NCBI GenBank assembly: GCA_034521225.1 | Contig: JAXHMR010000018.1 | Span: 88,280 to 152,279, forward strand | DNA: 64,000 bases | Reading direction: 5' to 3' | Origin: Woeseia sp034521225 | GTDB taxonomy: Bacteria > Pseudomonadota > Gammaproteobacteria > Steroidobacterales > Woeseiaceae | Shown here: positions 43,843 through 52,500 of the stretch, piece by piece | How the letters are laid out: each line of letters begins with the position of its first letter | Numbering within the stretch: position 1 is the stretch's first letter | The notes under the pieces: generated by a model | The model's input: only the letters and a program-made list of their open reading frames with translations | The model's database searches: none | Told to the model about the DNA's origin: nothing | Program-made: the position numbers and the translations under genes

Positions 43843-46689
43843 GCGGCCTGGCTCGATGACGCTTGCCAGGGCGATGCAGCGCTTCGGCGGGAAGTTGAAG
43901 GGTTGCTGCGCCATGCAGCAGAAACCCGCGATCAGTTCGACGCGTCGCTCCGCGCGGCACGCGAACGGCTGGCCGGCGGCGAGCTCGCGGTTAGCGCGGA
44001 AGCCTCCCTGAAAGGTCAGCGGTTCGGCCCCTATCGCATCGTTCGCGAACTCGGCCGTGGTGGTATGGGGCGGGTCTTTCTTGCAGAGCGCGACGATGCG
44101 CAGTATCACGGCCAGGTGGCCATCAAGCTGATTGCCACCGCCGCCAGCGACTCACTGCAGCAGCGGTTCCGCACCGAGCGCCAGGTGCAGGCCGACCTCC
44201 AGCACCCCGGCATCGCGAGACTGCTCGACGCGGGCGTCAACGACGCGGGCGAATCGTACCTGGTCATGGAATACGTCGACGGCGAGCCCATCGACGTTTA
44301 CTGTCGGCAGCACCGTCTCTCGGTACCTGAACGGCTGCGCCTCGTGGTAAAGCTCTGCGACGCCGTGCACCATGCCCACCGCAACCTCGTCGTGCATCGT
44401 GACATCAAGTCCTCCAACGTACTGGTCACGGCCGAGGGCGAACCCAAGCTGCTCGATTTCGGCATCGCCAAGCTCATCGATCCGCAACGCGCCAGCGCCC
44501 TGGCGTTGCACCAGACCGCCGAACTCTCGCGCGTCGTCACGCTCGATACCGCGAGTCCCGAACAACTGCGCGGCGAACCGGCCACCACCGCCACCGATGT
44601 GTATGCGCTCGGCGCCCTGCTGTATCGCCTGCTGACCGGGCACGGCGCCTTTTCGTCCGGCCGGTCAACCCCGGTCATGGTCGCAGAGGCAATACTCGAA
44701 CGCGAGCCGCCAAGGCCATCGCAGGCAGTACTTGAGCGCGAAGATGATGATCCGGATGCCGACAGCGCCGAGCACTATCCGGCGCAACTCGGCAGCACGC
44801 CCGAGAAGCTCGCGCGCGCGCTTCGCGGCGATCTCGACACCATCATCCTCAAGGCGCTGCGCAAGGAGCCCGAGCGTCGCTACGACAGTGCCGCCGAGCT
44901 CGCCGCGGATATCGAGCGTCACCTGCAGCGGCAACCCGTAGTTGCGCGCGGCGATTCCGCCGGCTATGTCCTGCGGCGCTACCTGCTGCGCCACCGCAAG
45001 GCGGTTGCGAGCGCAGCCGCTGGCCTGCTGGCCATGATCTCCCTGGCCGGCTTCTACACGGCGGAACTTGCCACCGAGCGGGATCGCGCGCAGCGTGAGG
45101 CGCGGCGCGCCGAGGAAGTCTCGACCTTCCTTACCGAGCTGTTCGAGAGCGCCACACCGGAGCAGAGCTTCGGCGAGTGGGTCAGCGCGCGCGAGCTGCT
45201 GGATCTCGGCGCCGAACGCATCGAACTCGAGCTTGCCAGCGAGCCGGCCGTGCAGGCGTCGCTGATGCGCGTGATCGGCTCCGCCTACGCGGCGCTCGGA
45301 TTCATCGAACAGGCCACCGAGCTGACGGAGCGCGCGCTGGCTGTCCGCGAAGCGATCGGTGGTCCACCCGACGCGCTGCTGGGTAATGCGCTCTTTGGAC
45401 TTGGCAACCTCCGGCGGTCAGCGGGCCGCTACGAGGAAAGCGCGGCGCTGCTCGATCAGGCTCTTGTGACGCGACTGGCGATCCACGGCGAGGTTCATGG
45501 CGAAATCGCCGAGGCACACCTGGCCTTTGCAGCCCTGCACACCGCCAGGCTCGAGTTCGATGCCGCCGAGCAGCAAATCGACAAGGCCGATGCCGTGCTC
45601 GCGCGCATGAACGCACCGGACTCCGATATCGTGACCGCGGTGCTGACCTGGCGCGGGCACCTGGCGCAGCGCCGTGGCAGCTTCGAGGAGGCCGTCGGCC
45701 ACTATCGCGATGCGCTTGGACTGAAAGCGGCCGAGTCCGGCCCCGACCACCCGTCGACCTTTGAGCTGCGTACCGCGCTGGCACAAGTGCTGACCGCTGC
45801 GGGACGGCTCGAAGAGTCCGAGGCGATGCATCGCGAACTCCTTGAGACGCAACGTCGGGTGCTTCCCGACGGCCATCCGGCCATCGCGATGACCCTGTCA
45901 TTGCTTGCGACTGCCCTGAAGGCTCAGGGCCGTTCCGCCGAGGCCGAGCCCTATGAAGCCGAGTCCCTGTCGATCAAACGCGCCGCCCACGATGGCGATC
46001 ATCCGCAAATCGTAATCGCACTGAACAACCTCGCCAACCTCCGCCACGACCTGCGCGATCTCGACGGCGCCTACGCGCTGCACCAGGAGGCACTGGCCAT
46101 GAACCTGCGCATCCATGGCGACGACCACCCGATTCTGGCGAATAACTACATCAACCTGGCCGCCCTGGCATCCGATATGGAGGACTATGAGGAGGCCCTC
46201 GCCCTCTACCGCGAGACGCTGGCGCTCGATCGGGCGGCATTCGGCGACGAGCATCCGTTCATCAGCCATGACATGAATGGTATCGGTAACGTGCTCAGCA
46301 AGCTTGGACGTGCGGCAGAGGCGGAGGAAACGCTGCGCGAGGCGCTGGCACTGTCGACCAGGTCGCCAGGACCGGACCATTCGCAGACGGCGCAGTTGCG
46401 ACGCGATCTTGGGATCGCACTGGCGCGCGAGGGGCGCTGCGACGAGGCCGAAAGCCTGCTGCGCGACGCTCTCGAGCGTCTCGAGCAGGCGTTCCCCGCT
46501 GATGCGTGGGAAACGGCGCTGGCCCGCGCGCACCTCGGGGGCTGCCTGATCGCGCTGGGCTCGCCCGAGGTGGGAGAGCCACTCCTGAAGTCAGCCTACG
46601 AGCGCCTGGTCGAGACGCGTGGGCCCGACGACGGCATGAGCCGCCGGGTCCGGGCGCTGTGGCCGGAGGACCAGCGTCCGGGGCGATGA
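43765..46689 (+). CDS. Serine/threonine protein kinase with TM segment and TPR domain
   Basis: 974 residues, intact. N-terminus RWARIEEIFHAATSLSGDERAAWLDDAC, typical of kinases linked to TIGR02999 ECF sigma factors. Kinase: ELGRGGMGRVFLAERDD (about 93), VAIKLI, VVHRDIKSSNVLVT (about 211), LLDFGIAKLID (about 231), ASPEQLRGEP. TM near residues 414-433 (AVASAAAGLLAMISLAGFYT), then STFLTELFESATPEQ and about ten kinesin-light-chain-type TPRs up to the C-terminus. Kinase cytoplasmic, TPRs expected in the periplasm. The leader plus 5' end is repeated after the gene, just before an ECF sigma gene. Confidence 0.93.
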   Translation: MTDGEKRWARIEEIFHAATSLSGDERAAWLDDACQGDAALRREVEGLLRHAAETRDQFDASLRAARERLAGGELAVSAEASLKGQRFGPYRIVRELGRGGMGRVFLAERDDAQYHGQVAIKLIATAASDSLQQRFRTERQVQADLQHPGIARLLDAGVNDAGESYLVMEYVDGEPIDVYCRQHRLSVPERLRLVVKLCDAVHHAHRNLVVHRDIKSSNVLVTAEGEPKLLDFGIAKLIDPQRASALALHQTAELSRVVTLDTASPEQLRGEPATTATDVYALGALLYRLLTGHGAFSSGRSTPVMVAEAILEREPPRPSQAVLEREDDDPDADSAEHYPAQLGSTPEKLARALRGDLDTIILKALRKEPERRYDSAAELAADIERHLQRQPVVARGDSAGYVLRRYLLRHRKAVASAAAGLLAMISLAGFYTAELATERDRAQREARRAEEVSTFLTELFESATPEQSFGEWVSARELLDLGAERIELELASEPAVQASLMRVIGSAYAALGFIEQATELTERALAVREAIGGPPDALLGNALFGLGNLRRSAGRYEESAALLDQALVTRLAIHGEVHGEIAEAHLAFAALHTARLEFDAAEQQIDKADAVLARMNAPDSDIVTAVLTWRGHLAQRRGSFEEAVGHYRDALGLKAAESGPDHPSTFELRTALAQVLTAAGRLEESEAMHRELLETQRRVLPDGHPAIAMTLSLLATALKAQGRSAEAEPYEAESLSIKRAAHDGDHPQIVIALNNLANLRHDLRDLDGAYALHQEALAMNLRIHGDDHPILANNYINLAALASDMEDYEEALALYRETLALDRAAFGDEHPFISHDMNGIGNVLSKLGRAAEAEETLREALALSTRSPGPDHSQTAQLRRDLGIALAREGRCDEAESLLRDALERLEQAFPADAWETALARAHLGGCLIALGSPEVGEPLLKSAYERLVETRGPDDGMSRRVRALWPEDQRPGR

Positions 46690-46734
46690 TCCTGTATTTA
46701 CCATAAGCAAGCCTGTGTTCTGCTGACAACCAGA

Positions 46735-46748
46735 CAGAATATATTCTG
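46735..46748. promoter_or_regulatory. 14-bp perfect palindrome, possible operator
   Basis: CAGAATATATTCTG lies between the kinase stop and the duplicated promoter that leads to the ECF sigma gene. Binding protein unknown. Confidence 0.4.
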
Positions 46749-46756
46749 CCGTCCCG

Positions 46757-46925
46757 CCATTTGTGAATCCGGCGCTACTCGGCTAGTTTGCTTTTTCGGC
46801 CTTGAATCATCGGCCTGGCCCCCATGTCACGACAGGGAATGCGCGCATGACTGACGGCGATCAACAATGGGCTCGCCTCAAAAAAAACTTTCACGCCGCG
46901 ACCGGCTTGTCGGGCGACGAACGGC
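46757..46925 (+). repeat. Direct repeat around the kinase start, copy 2
   Basis: CATTTGTGAATCCGGCGCTA, CTCGGCTAGTTT, CATGTCACGA and GCGCGCATGACTGACGGCGA repeat 43677-43842 in order. The conserved leader block may be a shared promoter. Confidence 0.8.
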
Positions 46926-46999
46926 GCGCCGGCAATGCGGCCGAGGGCACCCGCGAAACGGTCAGGTCCGGGTGGCGCGCGGCGCATGGCGATGACTGA
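46847..46999 (+). pseudogene. Remnant of a kinase N-terminus upstream of the ECF sigma gene
   Basis: 50 codons. MTDGDQQWARLKKNFHAATG and LSGDER are homologous to the first 25 residues of the kinase at 43765; the rest does not match it. The stop overlaps the ECF sigma start by 14 bases, so its translation could now drive the sigma gene. Best read as what is left of a second kinase copy, or of a tandem duplication that was deleted. It contains an A8 run (46880-46887). Confidence 0.65.
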
Positions 47000-47642
47000 C
47001 CACGGCGAGGTCACGTCGCTGCTGCACCGCTGGGCGGACGGCGACGAGGCGGCGCTCGAATCGCTGACGCCGCTTATCTATGACGAATTGCGAAGCATCG
47101 CCGGACAGGTGTTCCGCAGCGAGTCGCCGGCACACACGCTGCAACCGACGGCGCTGGTGCACGAAGCGTACGAGCGTCTCGTCGGCGTCGACGTCGACTG
47201 GCGGGACAGCACGCATTTCTTTGCGCTGGCGGCGCGCATGATGCGTCGCCTCCTCGTTAATCACGCCAAAGCACGCAATACGGCGAAGCGGGGTGGCGGC
47301 GAGCTACGGGTCACACTGGACGAAGCGCGGCACGGCGAGTCCGCGGAGGACCAGGACGTGCTCGATGTCGACCAGGCCATCTCGACCCTCGCGGACCTCG
47401 ACGAGCGCAAGGCCCGCTTGCTCGAGTTGCATTACTTTGCCGGCTTCACGCAAGACCAGGCCGCTACCGCGCTCAGTGTCTCCGAGGCGACCTGCCGCCG
47501 TGACCTGAGGCTTGCGAAGGCCTGGATGCGGAAGTTCCTGGGCGAGCGGGAACGCGTGACCCAGGACGGTGATCGCCCGAGAGTCGCAAGCAGTCACCCT
47601 GGTTCGTGTCGCGACTCCAATCATGGGCCACTGTCCCGATGA
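46986..47642 (+). CDS. ECF-type RNA polymerase sigma factor (TIGR02999 family)
   Basis: 218 residues from ATG 46986 (ATG 46992 also possible). Region 2: SLLHRWADGDEAALESLTPLIYDELRSIAG, LQPTALVHEAYERLV, ADWRDS-like STHFFALAARMMRRLLVNHAKAR. Region 4: ALADLDERKARLLELHYFAG-like and FTQDQAATALSVSEATCRRDLRLAKAWM. The family is typically encoded beside serine/threonine kinases that are thought to activate it in place of an anti-sigma factor. The 25-residue C-terminal tail after FLGE is longer than usual, so the stop may be displaced. Probable output of the kinase-TPR receptor upstream. Confidence 0.9.
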   Translation: MAMTDHGEVTSLLHRWADGDEAALESLTPLIYDELRSIAGQVFRSESPAHTLQPTALVHEAYERLVGVDVDWRDSTHFFALAARMMRRLLVNHAKARNTAKRGGGELRVTLDEARHGESAEDQDVLDVDQAISTLADLDERKARLLELHYFAGFTQDQAATALSVSEATCRRDLRLAKAWMRKFLGERERVTQDGDRPRVASSHPGSCRDSNHGPLSR

Positions 47643-47685
47643 AGATGCGGGCAATTGTTCCCGATCGTCGGGCATGGCCCGACAG

Positions 47686-48186
47686 TCACGGCATGTTGAT
47701 CTCGCCGCCGACGCCCGTGCCGGTGGACGGCGTGCCGTCCGGACCGGGTGTCCCCAGCGTGAAGTCGTTGCCGTCGAGTACCGGTGACACGCCGTCGTTC
47801 AGGTTCGAGTCCAGAATCCCGAACGACCAGCCCCCATCCCCGGCTGCTGCGGTGCGATCGGTGCGGCTGTCGCCGCCGCGGCCGCCGTCTCCGGTGGTGA
47901 TCGTATTGTCCACGATCTCGGGACCGACTCCTGAGTTGAAGTAGATGCCGATCGACAACCCGCCGGCACCGCCGCCGCCCCAGCCCCCTTCGCCACCGTC
48001 GCCACCGTTACCGCCGCGGCCGCCGTCGCCGCCGCCGCCGAAGTTGCCGGGGTTGCCGTCGCCACCGGTACCGCCGTCGCCGCCACACGCGGTGAGTATC
48101 GCGAAGATTGTGCCCCCTGCGAGGATCCGTATCGGGGCAGTCGATTTACCGCGAACCCTTTGCTTCACACTGCCTGCCTTCGTCAT
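47686..48186 (-). CDS. Glycine-rich lipoprotein
   Basis: About 166 residues from MTKAGSVKQRVRG (an ATG 42 bases upstream is possible). Signal and lipobox ILAGGTIFAILTACGGDGG, then about 40 residues of GGDGG/GGNGG repeats, then a less biased part (LSIGIYFNSGVGPEIVDNTI, SFGILDSNLNDGVSPVLDGN) resembling parallel beta-helix rungs. Probably a surface or periplasmic lipoprotein. No family recognised; the repeat tract may be slippage-prone. Convergent with the ECF sigma gene. Confidence 0.65.
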   Translation of the reverse strand: MTKAGSVKQRVRGKSTAPIRILAGGTIFAILTACGGDGGTGGDGNPGNFGGGGDGGRGGNGGDGGEGGWGGGGAGGLSIGIYFNSGVGPEIVDNTITTGDGGRGGDSRTDRTAAAGDGGWSFGILDSNLNDGVSPVLDGNDFTLGTPGPDGTPSTGTGVGGEINMP

Positions 48187-48334
48187 GAGTGCCTCCCGGC
48201 TTTTCTGTCTCATGAGTGCTAGCAACATTGCCGCGAAACTCCGATCATCCCGCCGCGGTTTCTTCCTGAGTGGGCCCGGGCTGAGGCAGGGCCCGCCTCT
48301 GGTAAATCTGTCCTCCGGTCGGATCCTATAATTA

Positions 48335-48363
48335 TTGACAAGGAAATCTGTCCTTGTTAAAGT
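48335..48363 (+). promoter_or_regulatory. Promoter and palindromic operator of the VapBC-type pair
   Basis: TTGACA (48335-48340), a 17-bp spacer, then TAAAGT (48358-48363). The spacer contains the palindrome ACAAGGA-N6-TCCTTGT (48338-48357). The partial repeat AAATCTGTCCT occurs at 48304-48314 and 48344-48354. The start codon is only nine bases after the -10 box, so the mRNA would be nearly leaderless; TATAAT at 48327-48332 is an alternative -10. Fits autoregulation by the AbrB-type antitoxin. Confidence 0.6.
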
Positions 48364-48372
48364 AAGGATTCC

Positions 48373-48576
48373 ATGGCCAAAGTCACCTCAAAGCTGCAAA
48401 TCACCATCCCCAAGCGGCTGGCCGAGCAATATGGCCTGGCTCCCGGTGACGAAATTGAATTTCTCCCCGCCGGCGACAGCGTGCGGCTGGTCCCGGCCCG
48501 GTCCCGGGCACGTCAGCAATTGAGTCCCGACGAGAGGCTGCGGCTCTTGGGACGCCGCGACCAGCGCGCCAGATAG
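48373..48576 (+). CDS. vapB: AbrB/SpoVT-type antitoxin
   Basis: 67 residues. The SpoVT-AbrB DNA-binding fold is clear: MAKVTSKLQITIPKRLAEQYGLAPGDEIEFLPAGDSVRLVPA. The tail (ARQQLSPDERLRLLGRRDQR) would bind the toxin. A PIN-domain gene follows about 75 bp downstream, so it is the antitoxin of a VapBC-type system that also represses its own promoter. Confidence 0.88.
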   Translation: MAKVTSKLQITIPKRLAEQYGLAPGDEIEFLPAGDSVRLVPARSRARQQLSPDERLRLLGRRDQRAR

Positions 48577-48651
48577 GACGCGGAGAAACCATGGCGTTTT
48601 CGCCCGACGGCAAAACCGGGCGCGACTGGGCTGGTGCGGACCTCTATACCC

Positions 48652-49132
48652 GTGGCAAGCCTGGTTGACACCAACGTCCCTCGTGTATCGCTTTGATCCT
48701 CGCGATCCAGCCAGGCAAAAAGTGGCCAGTGACGTATTGCGCTCGGGGATTCCGGGCGACAGCCTTGTTGTTGCTCACCAGAGCATTGTCGAGTTCATCG
48801 CGGCTGTGACGCGCCCACGCGTCGATCTGGGTAACGCGCCGTTATTGCCACATGCCGCTGCCTGTCAGGAAGCTGAAGGCTTCATGGCGCAATTTCCGGT
48901 TCTGTACCCGGATCGGGAAGTGCTGCTGACGGCGATGCGTGGCTCAGCTGCTTACGGGCTGTCGTGGTTCGATGCCCACCTATGGGCGTATGCCGAAGTC
49001 AATGGTCTGCCTGAAATTCTTTCCGAAGACTTTCGACGCGGCCGCCATTACGGCAAGGTGCGGTTGGTGAACCCGTTTCTCGCCGCGGCCGATGGTGTAC
49101 ACGAGCTGCCGCGGCTGTACGCAGATTCCTAA
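48652..49132 (+). CDS. vapC: PIN-domain toxin, VapC-like (one frameshift near the start)
   Basis: GTG 48652 reads VASLVDTNV, with the first catalytic Asp, then shifts at about 48677 (GTCCCTCGTG; dropping one C restores NVLVYRFDPRDPARQ). The rest: VVAHQSIVEFIAAVTRPRVD (Glu), LSWFDAHLWAYAEVNGLPEILSEDFRRGRHYG (Asp cluster). About 160 residues, a predicted ribonuclease neutralised by the AbrB-type protein upstream. If the break is real the toxin is dead; the antitoxin is intact. Confidence 0.83.
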
Positions 49133-49227
49133 CCCGGACATTGCGCCGTCGATAAAATCTCCGCGGTAAGTATGCAGGTGCACGACGGCTACGAAACGGC
49201 GTTACGCGACTTGCGCCGGAACAACAC

Positions 49228-50005
49228 TTATTCGGTCAGGCGTATCTCGTGCGCCGTTTGCGGCCCGATCAGTGCGTAGTCGAGGTTCTGCGGCACCGTC
49301 GCATCGTCGTCGGCCAGCGGAATGCGGCCGCCCATGATTTCAGCGTAGCGCTGCGGGTAGCGCGGTTCACGCGCCGGCTCGGCATAGCCATCGGGGTAGG
49401 CCGGCAGGCCGGTGGCGGTGTCGTACTTGTCCGTGGCACCCAGCGTATGCAGGAACTCGTGTGCGATGATCACATTGTTGGTGCCTTCCTGGCGTCTGCT
49501 TGCATACGCGTTGACGATGCCGATCATGCCTTTCTGCAGGCCGACCGAATTATCGAGGTTCAGATCGGTATCGGGATCAAAATAGCGGACGAACATGCGT
49601 ACATCGGGTCGCGGCCCGTCGTCACCGGACGTGACGCTGCCTGCCCACCAGCGCACGCGCATGCTCCACCACATGATCTGGAACACGCTCGTCGCCGGTG
49701 GCAATGCCGGCGGTTGCCCGGTTACGGGTTTGCCGAGTTCCCACGCGCACTCGGGACGGGCCAGGTCGCGGCCGTATTTCGCTACTTCCTTCGCGTAAAG
49801 AATTCCTCGGTGCCGGCAAACTGGCGGATGTCCAGCGTGTCGACATAGCGCTGGCTCAGTTCGCCGCCGTCTCCGTTCATCGGATAGTACACGGATCCAC
49901 CAACGTGTCTTCCCAGTGGGTGCTGCGTGCCTGCGTCAGCCATGTCGTGCCGGCGGCGAAGATCAGGACCAGCAGCAGTAGCAGGATGCGGATAGCCTTG
50001 AACAT
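49228..50005 (-). CDS. Membrane-anchored putative metallopeptidase (two frameshifts)
   Basis: About 258 residues joined. ATG 50005 gives the signal anchor MFKAIRILLLLLVLIFAAGT. Then YYPMNGDGGELSQRYVDTLD and FAGTEEFFTR in the second frame, and in the third FQIMWWSMRVRWWAG, VRMFVRYFDPDTDLNLDNSV and VIIAHEFLHTLGATDKYDT. HEFLH fits the HExxH zinc site, with the downstream Asp (TDKYD) as a possible third ligand. Ends AEIMGGRIPLADDD and HEIRLTE. Breaks near 49885 and 49805. Substrate unknown. Confidence 0.7.
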
Positions 50006-50107
50006 GCCTGTTCGGGAACCCCGGGTTGATATGTTGTTGGTCAGGAGCCCATTAGGCCGCCGGGGAACGGCCGCGGCCAGCGATCAGGTCGCACTTTGTT
50101 CCGCGGG

Positions 50108-51689
50108 TCAGGGTCTCTGCGGTGATGTCGGGTCCGGCACCTGTCTTGGCCCGCGCTGTTGCTCGAAGGCGTACGCAATCTCGATGAGCTGCTGCTCGGT
50201 GAACGCGCCGCCGATAAACGACAGGCCCAGCGGCAGTCCGAACACGTAGCCTGCCGGTACGGTTACGCTCGCGTAGCCTGATACGGCGGCCAGCGACGAA
50301 CTGCCCACGCTGAAATTATCGCCATTGATATGATCGGTGAGCCATGCCGGGCCGTTTGTTGGTGCGAGCAGCGCATCGAGGTTGTGCTCTGCCATCGCGT
50401 TGTCGATACCGTCCTGCGCGATGCGCTTCGATGTATCGAGTGCGTCGAGGTAGGCCTTGTCCGACAGCGGGCCCTTGCTTTCGGCTGCGATAAAGATTTC
50501 CTGGCCGAAAAACGGCATGACGCTGTCGGCATTGTTCTCATTAAATTCGATCAGCCCGGCCAGCGTGCTGTAGGGCGCACCCGAAGAGGCCAGGTAGTCG
50601 TTGAGGTCTGCCCTGAACTCGTACAGCAGCACCTCGTACTCGGCATCGCCCATGCCCTCGGTATCGATTTCGATTGGATCAACAATAATGGCACCGTGTT
50701 CCTCGAGCAGCCGGATGCTGTCGTCGAGCATCTGCTCGACACGCGCGTCCCGTCCGGCGCCGGAGTAACTGCGCACGACGCCGATCCGCTTGCCATCGAG
50801 GCCGTCGGCCGACAGGTTGGCTGCAAAGTCGGGCACGGTGGGCGGGCGGTTCGCCGCGGCCGGATCACTGTCATCGGCTGCCGCCATCGCGTTCAGCATC
50901 AGCGCTGCATCCCGCACGGTGCGCGCCATCGGGCCGGCGGTGTCCTGGCTGTGCGCTATCGGGATGATGCCGTCGCGGCTGACGAGACCGAGTGTCGGTT
51001 TGATGCCGACGATGCCGTTGATACTGGCCGGGCAGACTGACGGAGCCGTCGGTCTCCGTGCCGACAGCAAGTACCGTCAGGTTTGCGGATACGGCCACCG
51101 CCGATCCCGACGACGACCCGCACGGGTTGCGCCGCGGATCGTAGGCATTGGTGGTCTGGCCGCCGAGGCTGCTCCAGCCGCTTGACGACTGGGTCGAGCG
51201 GAAATTGGCCCATTCACTCAAGTTGCCCTTGGCCAGGATGACCGCGCCTGCCTCGCGCAGCCGGGCAACAAAGTACGCATCATCCGGGGCGCGGTGATCA
51301 GCCAGCGCAAGCGATCCAGCCGACGTTGCCATCCGGTCGCCGGTGTCGATGTTCGCCTTCAACACGACCGGTATACCGTGCAATGGTCCGCGCGCACCCG
51401 ACTCGGCGCGTTCCCTGTCAAGGTCGGCCGCAATGTCGCGGGCGTCGGGGTTGATTTCAATAATTGCGTTGAGTTGCACGCCCGCCTGGTCAATGGCCGC
51501 AATGCGGTCCAGGTAGTAGTCGGTCAGCTCTACGGCCGTCGTCTCGCCCGTATCCATCATCTGCTGCAACGTAGCGATATCTGCCTCGGCGAAGTCCGCG
51601 GAGGCGAAGTCCGAATCCGGTTCGCGGGCGCAGCCAGCCATCATCCCAATTACAAGGCCGCAGACCATCAGTGCACGATAATTTCTCAA
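50108..51689 (-). CDS. Amidase signature family lipoprotein (one frameshift)
   Basis: About 527 residues. TTG 51689 after GGAGCG gives LRNYRALMVCGLVIGMMAGC, a lipoprotein signal. Catalytic Ser-cisSer-Lys: GIPVVLKANIDTGD (Lys), GGQTTNAYDPRRNPCGSSSGSAVAVSA (cis-Ser) and TETDGSV (Ser). The frame breaks at about 51030 (GSVSLPG against CPASINGIVGIKPTLGLVSR). The second half is clean to ASVTVPAGYVFGLPLGLSFIGG. Secreted amidases of this type hydrolyse peptide or aliphatic amides; substrate unknown. Confidence 0.88.
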
Positions 51690-51767
51690 AAGGACGCTCC
51701 GGCAGTCAGGCAATTTCGCGAGAGTAAAGGCCCGTGCGCCGCTACGCAACAACAGGCGCAGGCGCGC

Positions 51768-51967
51768 GGCTACGGTCTCGTCATCGCGAGGCGCACAGCT
51801 ACGGTCTCGTCATCGCGAGGCGCGCAGCTACGGTCTCGTCATCGCGAGGCGCGCAGCTACGGTCTCGTCATCGCGAGGCGCGCAGCGCCGTGGCGATCTC
51901 GCACAGACCACGACTCTGCCAGTCAGTGCGAGATTGCCACGGCCGCCTGCGGCGTCCTCGCAATGAC
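51768..51967. repeat. Tandem 29-bp repeats followed by a GCGAGG-type palindromic repeat
   Basis: About four head-to-tail copies of GCTACGGTCTCGTCATCGCG-AGGCGCGCA (51771-51886), then the arms CGTCATCGCGAGGCGCGCAG and TGCGAGATTGCCACGG to CGTCCTCGCAATGACG, a palindrome of the widespread CGTCATTGCGAGG intergenic family. The tandem unit is the left arm of that palindrome, expanded. No spacers, so not CRISPR. Confidence 0.85.
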
Positions 51968-52000
51968 GGTTGCTTCGCCGCGACATTGTCGAGCCCAAAA

Positions 52001-52031
52001 TAAAAAGCCCCGCGGCATCAGCGGCGGGGCT
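52001..52031 (-). terminator. Rho-independent terminator
   Basis: On the minus strand AGCCCCGCCGCTGATGCCGC-GGGGCT is followed by TTTTTATTTT. It lies 24 bp beyond the stop of the small ORF at 52055-52387 and supports leftward transcription there. Confidence 0.9.
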
Positions 52032-52054
52032 ATATCTCTCTCTTGTTATTGTCG

Positions 52055-52387
52055 TTAGAGAGGTAACTGGAATTCCGGCAACCTGATACAGACGTAGTTA
52101 TTATTATCGGATCCGGATCTTGTTTTATTGCTTTTCTTCTGGCGTCTAAATCCTGTTTGTACCCTTAAAGCCGGTGACCGGGTCCAGTTACATTTCGCTT
52201 GGGCGAATGAATTAGAGCAAGACGTATGCCAGAAGGCTAAATAGTCTTTCATTTCAGTAACTTGACCGGGATTGGCGCAAAATTGCTGGAGGTATGGCCG
52301 GCGATTTGTAAAGGAACCCGACAAGCATTGTTCCGGAGCCCCGGTGCCGCCCCGGCCGTGATGCTGCAGATGGTTGATTCCAAACAA
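52055..52387 (-). CDS. AT-rich orphan ORF of unknown function
   Basis: 110 residues, MFGINHLQHHGRGGTGAPEQ to LPEFQLPL, with four Cys (EQC, QFC, TSC, AKC) and a basic, polar C-terminal half. No family recognised and no signal peptide. The base composition from 52040 to 52320 is clearly lower in GC than its surroundings, and a strong terminator follows. This suggests a transcribed, possibly acquired locus; it may instead be a non-coding RNA or the end of a broken gene. Confidence 0.35.
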   Translation of the reverse strand: MFGINHLQHHGRGGTGAPEQCLSGSFTNRRPYLQQFCANPGQVTEMKDYLAFWHTSCSNSFAQAKCNWTRSPALRVQTGFRRQKKSNKTRSGSDNNNYVCIRLPEFQLPL

Positions 52388-52500
52388 TAATCTGTGATTC
52401 CCGGTGGGCCGGCGTCAATGCGGGCAGTGCTTCGGGCCGTGCGACAGGTCCGCCGGGCGTCGCCATTTCGCGACAGGCGGCGGCGCCATATTTTGTAAAA

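Noticed and set aside
51768..51890. Possible CRISPR array
   Set aside because: Repeats are directly head to tail without spacers and derive from one arm of an intergenic palindrome; no cas genes.
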